Of a stretch of DNA of 64,000 nt, positions 9,859 through 20,478 are shown one piece after another (within the stretch, counting starts at the first letter, position 1; every line of letters begins with the position of its first letter). Source of the stretch: Acetobacter cibinongensis (GTDB taxonomy: Bacteria; Pseudomonadota; Alphaproteobacteria; Acetobacterales; Acetobacteraceae); the NCBI RefSeq assembly GCF_000963925.1, contig NZ_BAMV01000008.1, positions 62,001 through 126,000 of the forward strand, read 5' to 3'. The position numbers and the translations under genes are program-made. The notes under the pieces were generated by a model. The model had not been told where the DNA came from, did not search any database, and worked only from the letters and a program-made list of their open reading frames with translations.

Positions 9859-11021
9859 GCTGCACGCCTTTTTGTGATGGTGGTCATGAAGCCGTTTCCA
9901 ATCTGAGTGCGGCCGCCAGGCTGGTTGCGGGTAAGCGCCAGCACCATGCCAACCGCCAGAGCGACAGACATGGCGGAAGAGCCACCGTAAGAGATGAATG
10001 GCAGCGTCATGCCCTTGGTTGGAATAAGATGCAAGGTGGAAGCCATGTTCACAAAAGCCTGCAACCCGAAGCCAGTCACCAGCCCGGTGACGGAAATGAC
10101 TACGAACGGATCATCCTCCCGGATCAGGCGCAGCAGGGTCCGCACCACAATAACCCCGAACACGGCGATGATGAGCATACAGACAATCATGCCGTATTCT
10201 TCACCCGCCACGGCAAAAACAAAGTCTGCGTGAGCATCTGGCAGCAGGTCTTTTACGCGGCCTTCGCCGGGGCCACGGCCTGTCAGGCCGCCATTACCAA
10301 AGGCACGCAAAGCGGTGTCAATCTGGTAATGGTCACCCACGCCGGGGTGCATGAACCGCTCAACGCGGGAGCGCACATGGGGGAACAGGAAGAAAGCAGA
10401 AACGCCCGCCCCGATCATGAGCGCGACGCCCACACCCACCAGCATAAGGCTGAGGCCGTCCACAAAAAGCTGCGTCATGAACACGGTGGTAATAACGGTG
10501 AGCATCCCAATGTCCGGCTGGGACTTCAGGAGCATTAAAATAACGCCAAACAGGGCCAGCGCCAGCAGCATGCCGGGGAAGTAACGGGACACTTTGCGCT
10601 GGGTCAGCAGCCAACCAGTGACAACGGCAAAGCAGGGTTTAAGGAACTCAGATGGCTGAAGAGACATAAGCGGCAATGCAATCCAGCGCCGTGCACCTTT
10701 AATTTCAATGCCATGCACAAGCGTAAGAGCCGTTGCCCCCAGCATGAGCACACCGCCAATCTGGGCCATGCGCAGCACAGCTTTGCGGGACATCATGGAA
10801 ACTACTGTGACGATACCGCCCGCAATGGTCAGGAACATGACCTGTTTGAAAATGAACATGTTGCGGGAGGCGCCAATGCGCACAGCCACCGCAGGACTGG
10901 CCGCAAGCATAAGGATATAGCCAAACCCGATGAGGATGAACGCGCAGATAAGCGTGGTGCGGTCAACATTGCGCCACCAGCGCCCGAATACGGAATCATT
11001 ACTTCGGGAATAAGCAGACAT
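9855..11021 (-). CDS. ftsW: Septal peptidoglycan polymerase FtsW (SEDS family)
   Basis: Multi-spanning glycosyltransferase that polymerises lipid II at the septum together with FtsI. The 388-residue product has about ten hydrophobic segments and the SEDS signatures: RRWIALPLMSLQPSEFLKP, FGNGGLTGRGPGEGRVKDLLPDAHADF (catalytic loop region with the conserved Asp) and LPFISYGGSS near the C-terminus. Its start codon shares one base with the murD stop. Confidence 0.95.
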   Translation of the reverse strand: MSAYSRSNDSVFGRWWRNVDRTTLICAFILIGFGYILMLAASPAVAVRIGASRNMFIFKQVMFLTIAGGIVTVVSMMSRKAVLRMAQIGGVLMLGATALTLVHGIEIKGARRWIALPLMSLQPSEFLKPCFAVVTGWLLTQRKVSRYFPGMLLALALFGVILMLLKSQPDIGMLTVITTVFMTQLFVDGLSLMLVGVGVALMIGAGVSAFFLFPHVRSRVERFMHPGVGDHYQIDTALRAFGNGGLTGRGPGEGRVKDLLPDAHADFVFAVAGEEYGMIVCMLIIAVFGVIVVRTLLRLIREDDPFVVISVTGLVTGFGLQAFVNMASTLHLIPTKGMTLPFISYGGSSAMSVALAVGMVLALTRNQPGGRTQIGNGFMTTITKRRAA

Positions 11022-12448
11022 CAGCCGTTCTTTCCTGTCTGGGCGGCGTGTGGGTCTGCAAGGTCTGCGGCCAGCGCCTGAAAACGCTGCCCGCGAGCTT
11101 CAAACCCTGTAAACTGGTCAAAACTGGCGCAGGCGGGGGAGAGCAACACGACTGGCGTTGCGCTGGCTACAGCCTGGGCAAAGGCTGCGGGCACGGCGCG
11201 ATCCAAAGTTTCCACAATAGTGTACGGCACACTGTGGGCGCTTAATGTTTCAGCCAGTTGCGGTGCATCCCGCCCTATCAGGAAGCTATGCTCAATGCGG
11301 GGGAAATAGGGCACCAGAGAGGCAATTCCACCTTCTTTGGCCATACCGCCAGCAATCCAGATAACTTTTTCGTAGCACCCAAGAGCGCGGGATGCTGCGT
11401 CGGCATTGGTGGCTTTGCTGTCATCCACAAAGGCAACGCCATTCTGTGTGGCAACAATTTTCTGCCTGTGTGGCAAGCCGGGGAAAGAGGCCAGACCCGA
11501 TGCTATGGCTGCGGCCGGAACACCAAGAAACTCCGCCATGGCAAAAGCCGCGCCTGCATTTTGTGCGTTGTGGCTGCCGGGCAGGGCGGGGCCAATATCT
11601 GCCAGCTTCTGTCCGTGACGCCATAGGCTGCCATCCTGACCATACAGGTCTGCCGGTGGGTGTGTTGGCGCTCCGGCAATGGTTATGCAAGGGGTAACGG
11701 TGGTGCGGAGTGTGGAGGCAATGGCGCGGCAAAAATCGTCTTCCACACCAATCACAGCAAGGTCATCTGCCGTTTGGTGGGCAAATACCCGCAATTTGGC
11801 TTTGGCATAGCCCGCCATGCCAGCGTGCCGGTCGAGGTGATCTGGGGTCAGGTTAAGCAGGCATGCGGCCGTAAAATGCAGTGTGTCCAACCGCTCCAGC
11901 ATGTAGGACGACATTTCCAGCACATATACGCCATTATCCGGCAGGAGCGGCAGAGCCAGCGCTGCGGGGCCAAGATTGCCCCCGGCAGCAACCGGCAGTC
12001 CGGCTTGCGCCAGAATATGGGCCAGCAGTGTGGTTGTGGTGCTTTTACCGTTTGTGCCGGTAATGCCCGCAAAACGGGCTTTGCTACCTGCGCGGCGTAC
12101 AGCCTGAAACAGGAGTTCAGCATCAGACAGAACTGGCACACCAGCGTGTTGTGCCAACAATGCCACTGGGTGAGGCTTGGGTAAAACGTGCGGAATACCG
12201 GGTGAGAGGATCAGCCCGTCAAACCCGGTTAAGGTGTTGAAAGGGGCACAGTTGATACGGCGCTGAACCGCAGCAGGCAGGGCAGCCACCTGCTGGGCCA
12301 GAGTCGCCCGGGCAGCCTCTCCATCGTCCCACGCCTGTACGGTGGCACCCATCTGCGCCAGTGCCAGAACAGCAGGCAAGCCGTTGCGGCCAAGGCCCAG
12401 AACGGCATAACGTTGGCCGGCAAAAAGCGTGGGAGGAAAGGTGGTCAT
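11021..12448 (-). CDS. murD: UDP-N-acetylmuramoyl-L-alanine--D-glutamate ligase MurD
   Basis: Adds D-Glu to the growing stem peptide. The ATG at 12448 overlaps the mraY stop by 4 bases and gives 475 residues starting [20 protein letters not shown]; an extension to 12475 is not supported. Motifs: N-terminal GLGRNG, ATP loop [21 protein letters not shown] and the C-terminal ligase segment [19 protein letters not shown]. Confidence 0.96.
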   Translation of the reverse strand: MTTFPPTLFAGQRYAVLGLGRNGLPAVLALAQMGATVQAWDDGEAARATLAQQVAALPAAVQRRINCAPFNTLTGFDGLILSPGIPHVLPKPHPVALLAQHAGVPVLSDAELLFQAVRRAGSKARFAGITGTNGKSTTTTLLAHILAQAGLPVAAGGNLGPAALALPLLPDNGVYVLEMSSYMLERLDTLHFTAACLLNLTPDHLDRHAGMAGYAKAKLRVFAHQTADDLAVIGVEDDFCRAIASTLRTTVTPCITIAGAPTHPPADLYGQDGSLWRHGQKLADIGPALPGSHNAQNAGAAFAMAEFLGVPAAAIASGLASFPGLPHRQKIVATQNGVAFVDDSKATNADAASRALGCYEKVIWIAGGMAKEGGIASLVPYFPRIEHSFLIGRDAPQLAETLSAHSVPYTIVETLDRAVPAAFAQAVASATPVVLLSPACASFDQFTGFEARGQRFQALAADLADPHAAQTGKNG

Positions 12449-13539
12449 CGTAGTTTCAGTGTGGCGAGACCACACAGCCCCAGAATAACGGAGACAATCC
12501 AGAAGCGGATGACGATCTTGGGTTCGGCCCAGCCTTTTTTCTCAAAATGATGGTGGATGGGGGCCATGAGAAATACCCGCCGTCCTGTGCGTTTGTACCA
12601 GAAGACCTGAATAACAACGGACAGGGTTTCCACCACAAACAGGCCACCGACAATGCACAGCACCAGCTCGTGCTTGATGGCCACGGCAAGAGACCCAAGG
12701 GCACCCCCCAGAGAGAGGGAGCCTGTATCCCCCATGAACACACTGGCGGGAGGGGCATTGAACCAGAGAAAACCGAGGCCAGCCCCCACAAGAGCTGCAC
12801 AGAAAACCGCAAGTTCCCCCGTGCCCGGTACGGCATGCACCTGAAGGTAGTCAGCAAAGACATGGTTGCCCACAATGTAGGACAGAATACCAAACACCAT
12901 GGCGGCAATGACCACAGGCACAATGGCCAGACCGTCCAGCCCATCCGTAAAGTTCACGGCATTCCCGAACCCTGTGATGGTGACCATGGCAAAGATGGGG
13001 AAAGCATAACCCAAAGGCAGCAGCAGGTCTTTGACAAACGGGAAAGCAACCTGATTGGCTAGTTCTGGCGGTGTAATGTGCTGCAACCACCAGCCGCAGG
13101 CCAGAGACGCCGCAAATTCACACCCCAGACGGGCACGCTTTGACACACCATCCGTGTTGCGGCGGGAGAGCTTGAGGTAGTCATCTGCAAAGCCCACGCC
13201 GCCAAAGGCCAGCGTGGTCAGCAACACGGCCCAGACAAACCCGTTTTGCAGGTCTCCCCAGAGCAGCACGGACACAACAAGTGCCACCAGAATAAGCACA
13301 CCACCCATGGTCGGGGTGCCGGTTTTTTCCAGCAGGTGCCGTTCTGGCCCCAAAGCGCGGATAGGCTGTCCGCCCCGCTGAATACGGCGCAGCAGCGCAA
13401 TCAGGGGTTTGCCCAGCAGTAGTGCGATAACCAGCGCGGTTAAACAGGCACACCCTGCGCGGAACGTGATGTAACGCAGCAGGTTGAACAGCGGCATGTG
13501 TGTGTCATGCAGGTCGTAATTGGAGAGCAGGTACAGCAT
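12445..13539 (-). CDS. mraY: Phospho-N-acetylmuramoyl-pentapeptide transferase MraY
   Basis: Integral membrane enzyme that makes lipid I from UDP-MurNAc-pentapeptide and undecaprenyl phosphate. The 364-residue product has about ten membrane helices, the aspartate motif FADDYLKL, the [10 protein letters not shown] motif, [12 protein letters not shown] and the histidine-rich [11 protein letters not shown] loop. The size matches the family. Three bases separate it from the murF stop, and it overlaps murD by 4 bases. Confidence 0.97.
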   Translation of the reverse strand: MLYLLSNYDLHDTHMPLFNLLRYITFRAGCACLTALVIALLLGKPLIALLRRIQRGGQPIRALGPERHLLEKTGTPTMGGVLILVALVVSVLLWGDLQNGFVWAVLLTTLAFGGVGFADDYLKLSRRNTDGVSKRARLGCEFAASLACGWWLQHITPPELANQVAFPFVKDLLLPLGYAFPIFAMVTITGFGNAVNFTDGLDGLAIVPVVIAAMVFGILSYIVGNHVFADYLQVHAVPGTGELAVFCAALVGAGLGFLWFNAPPASVFMGDTGSLSLGGALGSLAVAIKHELVLCIVGGLFVVETLSVVIQVFWYKRTGRRVFLMAPIHHHFEKKGWAEPKIVIRFWIVSVILGLCGLATLKLR

Positions 13540-13542
13540 GGG

Positions 13543-14928
13543 TCAGGCAGGCTCCGCAGCAGTCAGGCCGTTCAGAGCCTCGATAATGATACGCATGCGG
13601 CTTCCCAGACTGCCCTTGACCAACACCGCATCTCCACGCCGCAACGCGGAGCAGACTAGAGGGGAGAGGGCGGCAGAGGTTTCTGCCCACGCACCCTGTC
13701 TGGCGGGGGGGAGGGCATCAAAAAGGGATTTCATATGGGGTCCGCAGCAAAAAACAAGGTCAGCACAGGCGGCAGCGGCAGGGGCCAGCGCCGTATGTTC
13801 GGAAACTGAGAATGCACCTAGCTCCCGAATATCACCCAATACGGCAATATGGCGGGTGGCTGGCACAAGGCGCAGCACATCCAGCGTAGCGCGGATGGAG
13901 GCTGCTGAGGCATTATAGCTCTCATCAAGCAAAGTGATGGTGCCATCTGCAATGGATGTCAGCGCACCCCGGCCCTTGCCGGGCTGGAATGTGCGTAACG
14001 CAGCGGCAGCGCGGGCAAGGTCTCCACCAATGGCAGCAACAGCCGCCAGCACAGTCACCGCGTTGCGGGCCAGATGCGCACCGGGTGCTGTCAGGTTGAC
14101 GGGTACAGCAGTCTGCCCAATATGGACTGTGAACTGTGAGCCATCCGGCCCCATATGCAAATTGTCCAGCCGCGCGGTACTGTCTGCTTTGGTGCCACTA
14201 TGCCAGAGCACGGCCTGCGCCTGCTGTGCAGCGGCAGTAAAAAAGCGCTGGCCTTCTGCATCATCCGGCACAATGGCAATGCCGCCTGCGGGCAAGGCGG
14301 TGATGAGCGTTGCTTTTTCCTGAGCAATAGCATCCAGACTGCCCATATGCCCCAGATGAGCAGACGCTATGGTGCTGATAAGGGCTACATCAGGCTTGAC
14401 CATGTTCGCCAAAGGCAGGATTTCACCGGGGTGGTTCATGCCAATTTCGCTAACACAGAAAGCAGCGTCCTGCGGCAAGCGCGCTAGTGTGAGCGGCACA
14501 CCCCAATGATTGTTGTAGGAGGCTTCAGCTGCGTGGGTTGGGCCAAGGGCACCCAAGGCAACGCGCAGCATCTCTTTGGTCGTGGTTTTGCCCACACTGC
14601 CGGTAACGGCAACCACCTTTCCACCAAAGCGGGCGCGAGCCGCATTGGCCAGAGCGTCAAGGCCAGCCAAGGTGTCTTTCACAACCAGCAGGCGGGGGTC
14701 CGTATTGCCGGTTGTGTCATGCACCAGCACAGCAGCAGCCCCTTTTTCCAGTGCAAGGCCAATATGGGCATGGCCATCACTGTTATCGCCCTTCAGGGCA
14801 ATAAACAGGTCACCGGGAATAAGGGTGCGGGTATCTATGGAAATGCCGGTAACAGTTGGCGTGCATGCCCCCTGAAACTGGCCCCCGGTTGCGGCCTCCA
14901 GTTCTGCACGGGTCCAGAGGGCGCTCAT
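13543..14928 (-). CDS. murF: UDP-N-acetylmuramoyl-tripeptide--D-alanyl-D-alanine ligase MurF
   Basis: Adds D-Ala-D-Ala, completing the pentapeptide. The 461-residue Mur ligase has ISIDTRTLIPGDLFIALKG at the N-terminus, the ATP loop VVAVTGSVGKTTTKEMLR, the SYNNHWGVPLTLA substrate segment and LDESYNASAASIRATLDVL in the C-terminal domain. Start and murE stop overlap by 4 bases. Confidence 0.96.
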   Translation of the reverse strand: MSALWTRAELEAATGGQFQGACTPTVTGISIDTRTLIPGDLFIALKGDNSDGHAHIGLALEKGAAAVLVHDTTGNTDPRLLVVKDTLAGLDALANAARARFGGKVVAVTGSVGKTTTKEMLRVALGALGPTHAAEASYNNHWGVPLTLARLPQDAAFCVSEIGMNHPGEILPLANMVKPDVALISTIASAHLGHMGSLDAIAQEKATLITALPAGGIAIVPDDAEGQRFFTAAAQQAQAVLWHSGTKADSTARLDNLHMGPDGSQFTVHIGQTAVPVNLTAPGAHLARNAVTVLAAVAAIGGDLARAAAALRTFQPGKGRGALTSIADGTITLLDESYNASAASIRATLDVLRLVPATRHIAVLGDIRELGAFSVSEHTALAPAAAACADLVFCCGPHMKSLFDALPPARQGAWAETSAALSPLVCSALRRGDAVLVKGSLGSRMRIIIEALNGLTAAEPA

Positions 14929-16412
14929 GCCACACCTGCCAGATCACGCAGAACAGCCGCATCATCAAACGGGTGAACCTCTGTACCGATAATCTGGCCG
15001 AGTTCATGTCCTTTGCCCGCGACCACCAGAACATCCTGCGGGCCAAGCATGGCCAGACTTTCGGCAATGGCGGTCCGGCGGTCACCAATTTCCAGCGCAT
15101 CCGGTGCGCCTGCCCGAACATCCGCCCGAATAGATGCGGCATTTTCCGTGCGGGGGTTATCATCAGTAATAATCACACAGTCCGCACCTTGCGCGGCGGC
15201 TTGTGCCATAAGCGGGCGTTTTCCGGTGTCACGGTCGCCGCCCGCACCAAACACCACAACCAGACGGCCCGCTGCATGAGGGCGGAGGGACGCCAGCAGG
15301 CGGATCAGGGCATCAGGGGTATGGGCATAATCTACGTACGCGCTTGCGCCGTTGGGGAGCACAACAGCCCGTTCCATCCGGCCTCTGACCCCTTGCAAAA
15401 GCGGCAGCAAGGCAAGGATATCCGGGAGGGCAGCGTCATGTTCGGTCGCAAGGGCTGCGGCAAGCAGGGCGTTATCCACCTGATAGCGACCGGGGAGCGC
15501 GAGTGTTATGACGTGCTGTGTCCCGCCCACATCCAGTGTGAGTTCTTGCCCGGCAGGCAGAGGCCGGTGGTGAAGGAGGCGAATATACGCGCCGCTTTCG
15601 CCAACCGTTCTGAGAGTGAAACCTCGTTTTTGGGCAAGGTTGTGCAGCACACGGAGGGTTTCAGCGTCCATATCTGCGTTGGCGGCGGCTATTTTTCCTG
15701 CTGGTAGCAGGTCTGCAAACAGGCGGCACTTAGCCTCACGGTAGGCATCGAGCGTGCCGTGATAATCCAGATGGTCGCGCGTCAGGTTGGTAAAACCGGC
15801 GGCAGAAAAATGGAGTCCGTCCAGCCGGTGTTGCGCCAGCCCGTGGGATGAGGCCTCAAGTGCGACATGCTGCACACCGGCCTTGGCCAGCCCTGCCAAG
15901 CCATTGGCAAGAGCCACCGGGTCAGGTGTGGTCAGGGCAGGAAGTGTAATGGCGGGCAGGTCAACGCCTGTCAGGCCTAGTGTGCCGACAGCAGCAGCTT
16001 TCTGGCCCTGTAGTGACCAGAGTTGCCGCAAGAAATCAGCCGTGCTGGTTTTACCATTGGTACCGGTAATTGCGACCAGACGCTCAGGCTGAGGCCCGGC
16101 CAGACAGGCGGCCATCAGGGCCAGTGTGTGACGGGGTTCATCACTGGTGACAAGAGGGCAGGCTGGTACCCCCACGGGCCATTGCGTGCCGGTAGGTGCC
16201 AGTATGGCCGCCGCCCCATGGGCAACCGCGTTGGCGATGAACTGGCGTCCGTCGTTACGAGTGCCGGGCAGGGCTGCAAACAGTGTGCCGGGCGCAACGG
16301 CCCGACTATCAGCCGTAATGGCGGAAATGGCAGGGTCTGTGCCCGCACTGGCGGCGGAGGCAGGCGCAGTTACACCAGCGGCATGGCATAATGAGGAAAG
16401 AAGAAGGCTCAT
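14925..16412 (-). CDS. murE: UDP-MurNAc-L-Ala-D-Glu--meso-diaminopimelate ligase MurE
   Basis: Adds meso-diaminopimelate at position 3 of the stem peptide. The 495-residue product has the N-terminal DSRAVAPGTLFAALPG, the ATP loop VAITGTNGKTSTADFLRQL and TNLTRDHLDYHG. The TDDNPRTE motif contains the DNPR signature that marks meso-DAP rather than lysine addition, as expected for a Gram-negative cell wall. It is coupled to ftsI by a 4-base overlap. Confidence 0.96.
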   Translation of the reverse strand: MSLLLSSLCHAAGVTAPASAASAGTDPAISAITADSRAVAPGTLFAALPGTRNDGRQFIANAVAHGAAAILAPTGTQWPVGVPACPLVTSDEPRHTLALMAACLAGPQPERLVAITGTNGKTSTADFLRQLWSLQGQKAAAVGTLGLTGVDLPAITLPALTTPDPVALANGLAGLAKAGVQHVALEASSHGLAQHRLDGLHFSAAGFTNLTRDHLDYHGTLDAYREAKCRLFADLLPAGKIAAANADMDAETLRVLHNLAQKRGFTLRTVGESGAYIRLLHHRPLPAGQELTLDVGGTQHVITLALPGRYQVDNALLAAALATEHDAALPDILALLPLLQGVRGRMERAVVLPNGASAYVDYAHTPDALIRLLASLRPHAAGRLVVVFGAGGDRDTGKRPLMAQAAAQGADCVIITDDNPRTENAASIRADVRAGAPDALEIGDRRTAIAESLAMLGPQDVLVVAGKGHELGQIIGTEVHPFDDAAVLRDLAGVA

Positions 16413-18472
16413 TCGTCCATGACCTCTTTTGCGTGTTTTTTCATATCAGCCAGCATTTTTTTCTCGGCGTCTTTTTGTGCCTTGCGGGCTGCCTCGGCTT
16501 TGCGCGGGTCACCGGGGTCATTTCCTGGGCCAAGTGGCCTTACGCCACGGGGCACTGCCGGATGCATGGGCAGCGCCAGACTGGCGTCAATCTGCTGTGC
16601 ATGGGCTACATCGGGAAAAATCTGCAACATGGGGCCAATGCGCGAGATCACTTTGGACACTGTGGGGGCGGCGTTCCACCCTGCCGTTGTCCAGCCGTGG
16701 GTCTGGGGAGTGGCTTTCGGGCTATCCAGCATGACATAGACGGCGTAGCGCGGCGCGTTCATGGGGAATACGCTGGTAAAAGCCGAGATATTGACATGTT
16801 TGAGGTAGCCGCCATGCGGACCAATTTTTTCAGCCGTGCCGGTTTTGCCCCCGACAAAATAACCGGGAGATTCAGCAGTTTTCCCGGTGCCGGCCGTCAC
16901 GTCCAACCGCAGCAGCCGGCGCAGCAGGTCTGATACTTTTTCAGACATAACGCGGGTGCCTTGCGGGGTGGGTAAAGGCTCCTCTCCATTCAGGTCAGGG
17001 AGCGGTTTAGTGGCCGGGAGCGCATCAGCCTGCGCAGCAGCCTGCTCGAATGCTGTTTTTTGAACGTCCTGCTCAAGGTTTTCTGCGCCAGCCGGGCCGG
17101 TGTTGCCTGCAATGGCAGACGCAGCATCTTCCCGCTCAAGCAGAGTGGGTTTGATCAGGATGCCACCGTTCACAGTTGCGGCTGTGCCGCGCACAATAGC
17201 CAGCGGAGGCTCTGCAACACCGTGTCCAAAGCCGACAGTCATGGTTGTGGCAATGCTCCACTGGTGCGGGACCAGCGGGCGTGCGGCTTCAGGGAGTTCA
17301 ACAGGAACAGGGGCAAAGAAGCCCATATTCTTGAGCCATTCAGCCTGTTTTTTTGCACCCACATCCAGCGCGATATGGGCCGCGGCAGGGTTGGAAGAGT
17401 GCGCCATAACTTCTGGCAGGGACAACCATTCGCTAAAATGGTCGCTTTTCATATCAGAGATCTTGAACCGGCCCACATGAATCGGCACGGATGAAAAGCG
17501 GTCCCAGATGTTGATGGTACCAGTGGCCAGACCCATGGCTGCGGTTTGCAGCTTAAAGGTTGAGCCGGGTTCGTACAGCCCCGTGACAGCACGGTTAAAC
17601 CGGGAGTCATTGGTTGCGTGGGCAAATTCGTTCGCATCATAGTCAGGCAGGCTGACCATGGCGATAATTTCACCCGTCCGCACATCCATCACAATGGCGC
17701 AGGCCCCAATGGCCTGAAAGGTGCTCATGGCAGTTGCCAACTCGTCCCGCACAACTGATTGCACGCGCACGTCCAAAGACAAGCGGAGCGGCCTGCGGTC
17801 AGACATTAGACGTTTGTCAAAATACCGCTCAACACCTGCTACGCCGTGGTCATCAATATCCACGGTACCCATGATCTGAGCGGCCATGTGACCTAATGGA
17901 TAATGGCGGCGTTCCCCGGGTTCAAAATACACGCCGGGAATACCAAGATTGTTGATGGCCAGTTCCTGCTGGGGCGTAATGTTACGCGCCACATACACAA
18001 ACTGTTTGGGCAGAGAGAGGCGGCGGGCCGTTTCGGCCTCGTCCAGATCTTTCAGAACGCCCTTCAGTTTTTGAGCAACCTCTTTGGGGTCAATCAATTC
18101 CTGCGGGTTGGCATAAACCTGAGCTACCGGCAGAGACAGGGCAAGCGTCTGGCCGTTACGGTCCACAATAGATGCACGATGCACCTGCGGCAGGGAGAAA
18201 TCTCCCGCCAGGCTGGCTTTCGGGTCAATTTTGGGAATTTGTGGAACCTGCGGCGCAATCTGCCGCTTTTCCGGTTCCATCGGGTTAAAGACCGTCGCGA
18301 CGGAAAGTTTGACGGCTACAACACCAAACAGGGCACAGAACCCTGCTGCAACGGCCAGAAGCCTGACATGCATTGTATCCCGATGGGCCCGAGCCCGAAG
18401 ATCATCCCCCGTAACGCGTACCGTGCGCCCCGGCGGAAGGAGAGGGTCATGATCTTGCGGCGGTAGGGCCAT
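16409..18472 (-). CDS. ftsI: Septal transpeptidase FtsI / PBP3
   Basis: Class B penicillin-binding protein cross-linking septal peptidoglycan with FtsW. The 687-residue product has one N-terminal membrane helix (about 36-58), the pedestal domain, and the transpeptidase motifs STFK (Ser304), SSN (359-361) and KTGT (543-546). An Ala/Glu-rich segment at about 448-505 lies between SxN and KTG and looks like a low-complexity insertion. The last 40 residues are a Lys/Ala-rich helical tail. The protein is roughly 100 residues longer than E. coli PBP3. The ribosome site before the ATG is weak; a 36-base gap separates it from ftsL. Confidence 0.95.
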   Translation of the reverse strand: MALPPQDHDPLLPPGRTVRVTGDDLRARAHRDTMHVRLLAVAAGFCALFGVVAVKLSVATVFNPMEPEKRQIAPQVPQIPKIDPKASLAGDFSLPQVHRASIVDRNGQTLALSLPVAQVYANPQELIDPKEVAQKLKGVLKDLDEAETARRLSLPKQFVYVARNITPQQELAINNLGIPGVYFEPGERRHYPLGHMAAQIMGTVDIDDHGVAGVERYFDKRLMSDRRPLRLSLDVRVQSVVRDELATAMSTFQAIGACAIVMDVRTGEIIAMVSLPDYDANEFAHATNDSRFNRAVTGLYEPGSTFKLQTAAMGLATGTINIWDRFSSVPIHVGRFKISDMKSDHFSEWLSLPEVMAHSSNPAAAHIALDVGAKKQAEWLKNMGFFAPVPVELPEAARPLVPHQWSIATTMTVGFGHGVAEPPLAIVRGTAATVNGGILIKPTLLEREDAASAIAGNTGPAGAENLEQDVQKTAFEQAAAQADALPATKPLPDLNGEEPLPTPQGTRVMSEKVSDLLRRLLRLDVTAGTGKTAESPGYFVGGKTGTAEKIGPHGGYLKHVNISAFTSVFPMNAPRYAVYVMLDSPKATPQTHGWTTAGWNAAPTVSKVISRIGPMLQIFPDVAHAQQIDASLALPMHPAVPRGVRPLGPGNDPGDPRKAEAARKAQKDAEKKMLADMKKHAKEVMDE

Positions 18473-18508
18473 TGCGGGGAGTGAACACTTTCAATCTGGA
18501 GCACAAAG

Positions 18509-19462
18509 TTAGTTGGTCATGGGAACAGGGGGAGGAAGTGCGTCGTCCCCTCGGCCAAGAAGCGAGCCCCCCGAATAGGAGGAATTCGCTCGGGCTTCAA
18601 CATACCCTGCATTCGTGGCAGGAGTATGCCGTGCGCGGGTTGCATGCCAACTTGCCACACTCACGGGTAACGGATGGCGGACCTGCTGTTCCCCTTCGCT
18701 CTCAGCGGACGCGGCGGGACGGGGTGTTACGGCAGCTACGCGTGTTACAGCGGGGGTGCGGTGAACGGGTGCCGGGGTTGCCGCAGCCAGAAAGGCAGGG
18801 ACCGGACGTGGTGCCGCCTGTTTTACCGTATCAGCAGCTACCTGTACGGGGCGGCGGAGCGGGGCTGTGTGCGCAACGGGTGTTACGTCCGTGTCAGCCT
18901 CAGCCACAGCGGTCGGGGCAGCATCATGGTGCATAATGACAGCGCGCACGGCAGGGCGTGGTGCGGCAGGCTTTGCTGGAATGTTTTCTGCCACCAGTGC
19001 AGGCTGGGCAGGGGCCGCTTCTTCCGTACGAACATGCGCAGGAGCCGGAACGGCTGGGCGCGCAGGGCGTGTATCAGCAACAGCAGCAAGTGCGGGATGC
19101 GCAGGTGCGGGGGTTGCCGCATCCGCCATAACCGCAAGACTTGGCCGCGGGTTAACATCCGCGCCATGCGCCAGAGCCGGAAGGTGCTTTTCAAGGTCTG
19201 CCATGCGCACGAACTGGGTGGGTTCCATCGGGTGCAGACCGGTCAGGTGCTGTTCTGCCAGATGGGTCAGGCGTTCTGGCTGGTTTTCCAGCGCCCACTC
19301 GGTACGCAGCATAGCGGTTTGCGCCCGCACACGCTGGGTATCAGACACGATCTTGGAGATCTGCTGATCAAGCAACGTGGTCTGGTGCTTCTTTGTGTAC
19401 AGAAAGAATCCAGATGCAATGGCCAGAACAGCACAGCAGCAGGTAAAGGGCCGAGGGATCAT
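18509..19462 (-). CDS. ftsL: FtsL-like division protein with long Pro/Ala-rich extension
   Basis: Position between rsmH and ftsI, one N-terminal membrane helix (about 6-22) and a following coiled-coil segment (about 26-75) identify it as FtsL, the divisome scaffold that pairs with FtsB. The segment ending [20 protein letters not shown] is the conserved alphaproteobacterial FtsL signature. E. coli FtsL has 121 residues; this one has 317. Everything after about residue 105 is Ala/Pro/Val-rich with repeated AAP, APA and HTAP-type stretches and is probably disordered in the periplasm. The reading frame remains open with no frameshift, and a 4-base overlap with rsmH supports the start. What the extension does is unknown. 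Confidence 0.82.
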   Translation of the reverse strand: MIPRPFTCCCAVLAIASGFFLYTKKHQTTLLDQQISKIVSDTQRVRAQTAMLRTEWALENQPERLTHLAEQHLTGLHPMEPTQFVRMADLEKHLPALAHGADVNPRPSLAVMADAATPAPAHPALAAVADTRPARPAVPAPAHVRTEEAAPAQPALVAENIPAKPAAPRPAVRAVIMHHDAAPTAVAEADTDVTPVAHTAPLRRPVQVAADTVKQAAPRPVPAFLAAATPAPVHRTPAVTRVAAVTPRPAASAESEGEQQVRHPLPVSVASWHATRARHTPATNAGYVEARANSSYSGGSLLGRGDDALPPPVPMTN

Positions 19463-20478
19463 GGATTCAATCCTTTGTCGCAGGAAGAAGCGTCTGGGTT
19501 ACGTTTGGCTATGGCGCGCAGGCGGGCACTCCGGGCGCGTGGATTGGTCAGGCATTCAGCCTCACCAGGACGGACAGGCTTGTGCGTCAGGGTCACAAAA
19601 GGGCTTTCATCGCCACGGGACATTGCGGCGCGCGGGTCGTATCGTGAAAAACTTTGTGTTGTCTTGCCTGTTGCGGCACCAAAGACGCGCTTGGCAATTC
19701 GGTCTTCCAGAGAATGGAAAGACACCACAACCAACCGCCCACCGGGTGCAAGAAGGTCAAGGGCCTGCTCAAGCCCCCGTTCAATTTCACCCAACTCATC
19801 ATTCACAGCGATGCGCAGACCCTGAAAAGAGCGGGTTGCTGAATCAATGCCGGAGCGGTCAGCGCGCACAACGCGGCGGATCAGGCCCGCCAGTTGCAGG
19901 GTGCTGGTAAAGGGTGTTTCCACACGGTCAGCCACAATGGCGCGGGCAACACGGCGTGCCTGACGTTCTTCCCCATAGAAATGGAAAATATCAGCCAGTT
20001 CTGCTTCCGGCGCTTTATTTACGATATCCGCTGCCGTAGGGCCGCTTTTGGCCATACGCATGTCCAGCGGGCCGTCCTGCTTGAACGAGAAACCGCGCTC
20101 GGCTTCATCAAGCTGGAAGGATGACACGCCAAGGTCCAATACAATGCCGTTAAACGCTGGTGCCTCAGCCTCTTCTGCCAAACGCTGCATGGAGCCAAAG
20201 CCGCCGTGCAGCATGTGCAGACGGGGCTTGCCGCTCTGGGCCTCAAACGCCTTAGCCAGCGCTTCGCCACGCGCAATGGCATCGGGGTCGCGGTCTATGC
20301 CCCAGACTGTGCAGTCTGACGTGTTCAGAATGGCAGTGGTGTATCCGCCGCCGCCAAAGGTGCAGTCCAGAATGGCATCGCCTGCTTCGGGCTTTAGCGC
20401 TTCAAGCACTTCCGTGAGCATGACGGGCACATGGCCGGAGGTGCCAATAGCAGGAGTGGTGTGGGTCATGGCATTCAT
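19459..20478 (-). CDS. rsmH: 16S rRNA (cytosine-1402-N4)-methyltransferase RsmH
   Basis: SAM-dependent methyltransferase that modifies C1402 in the decoding centre. The 339-residue product shows [11 protein letters not shown] at the N-terminus, the SAM loop [23 protein letters not shown], the [22 protein letters not shown] segment and the C-terminal [16 protein letters not shown]. Second gene of the dcw cluster as in most bacteria, overlapping mraZ and ftsL by 4 bases each. Confidence 0.97.
   Translation of the reverse strand: MNAMTHTTPAIGTSGHVPVMLTEVLEALKPEAGDAILDCTFGGGGYTTAILNTSDCTVWGIDRDPDAIARGEALAKAFEAQSGKPRLHMLHGGFGSMQRLAEEAEAPAFNGIVLDLGVSSFQLDEAERGFSFKQDGPLDMRMAKSGPTAADIVNKAPEAELADIFHFYGEERQARRVARAIVADRVETPFTSTLQLAGLIRRVVRADRSGIDSATRSFQGLRIAVNDELGEIERGLEQALDLLAPGGRLVVVSFHSLEDRIAKRVFGAATGKTTQSFSRYDPRAAMSRGDESPFVTLTHKPVRPGEAECLTNPRARSARLRAIAKRNPDASSCDKGLNP

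Noticed and set aside
18674-19825. 383-codon open frame on the plus strand opposite ftsL and rsmH
   Set aside because: It is antisense to two well-supported genes, has arginine- and cysteine-rich low-complexity translation and no family motifs. Long antisense frames are expected in GC-rich DNA.
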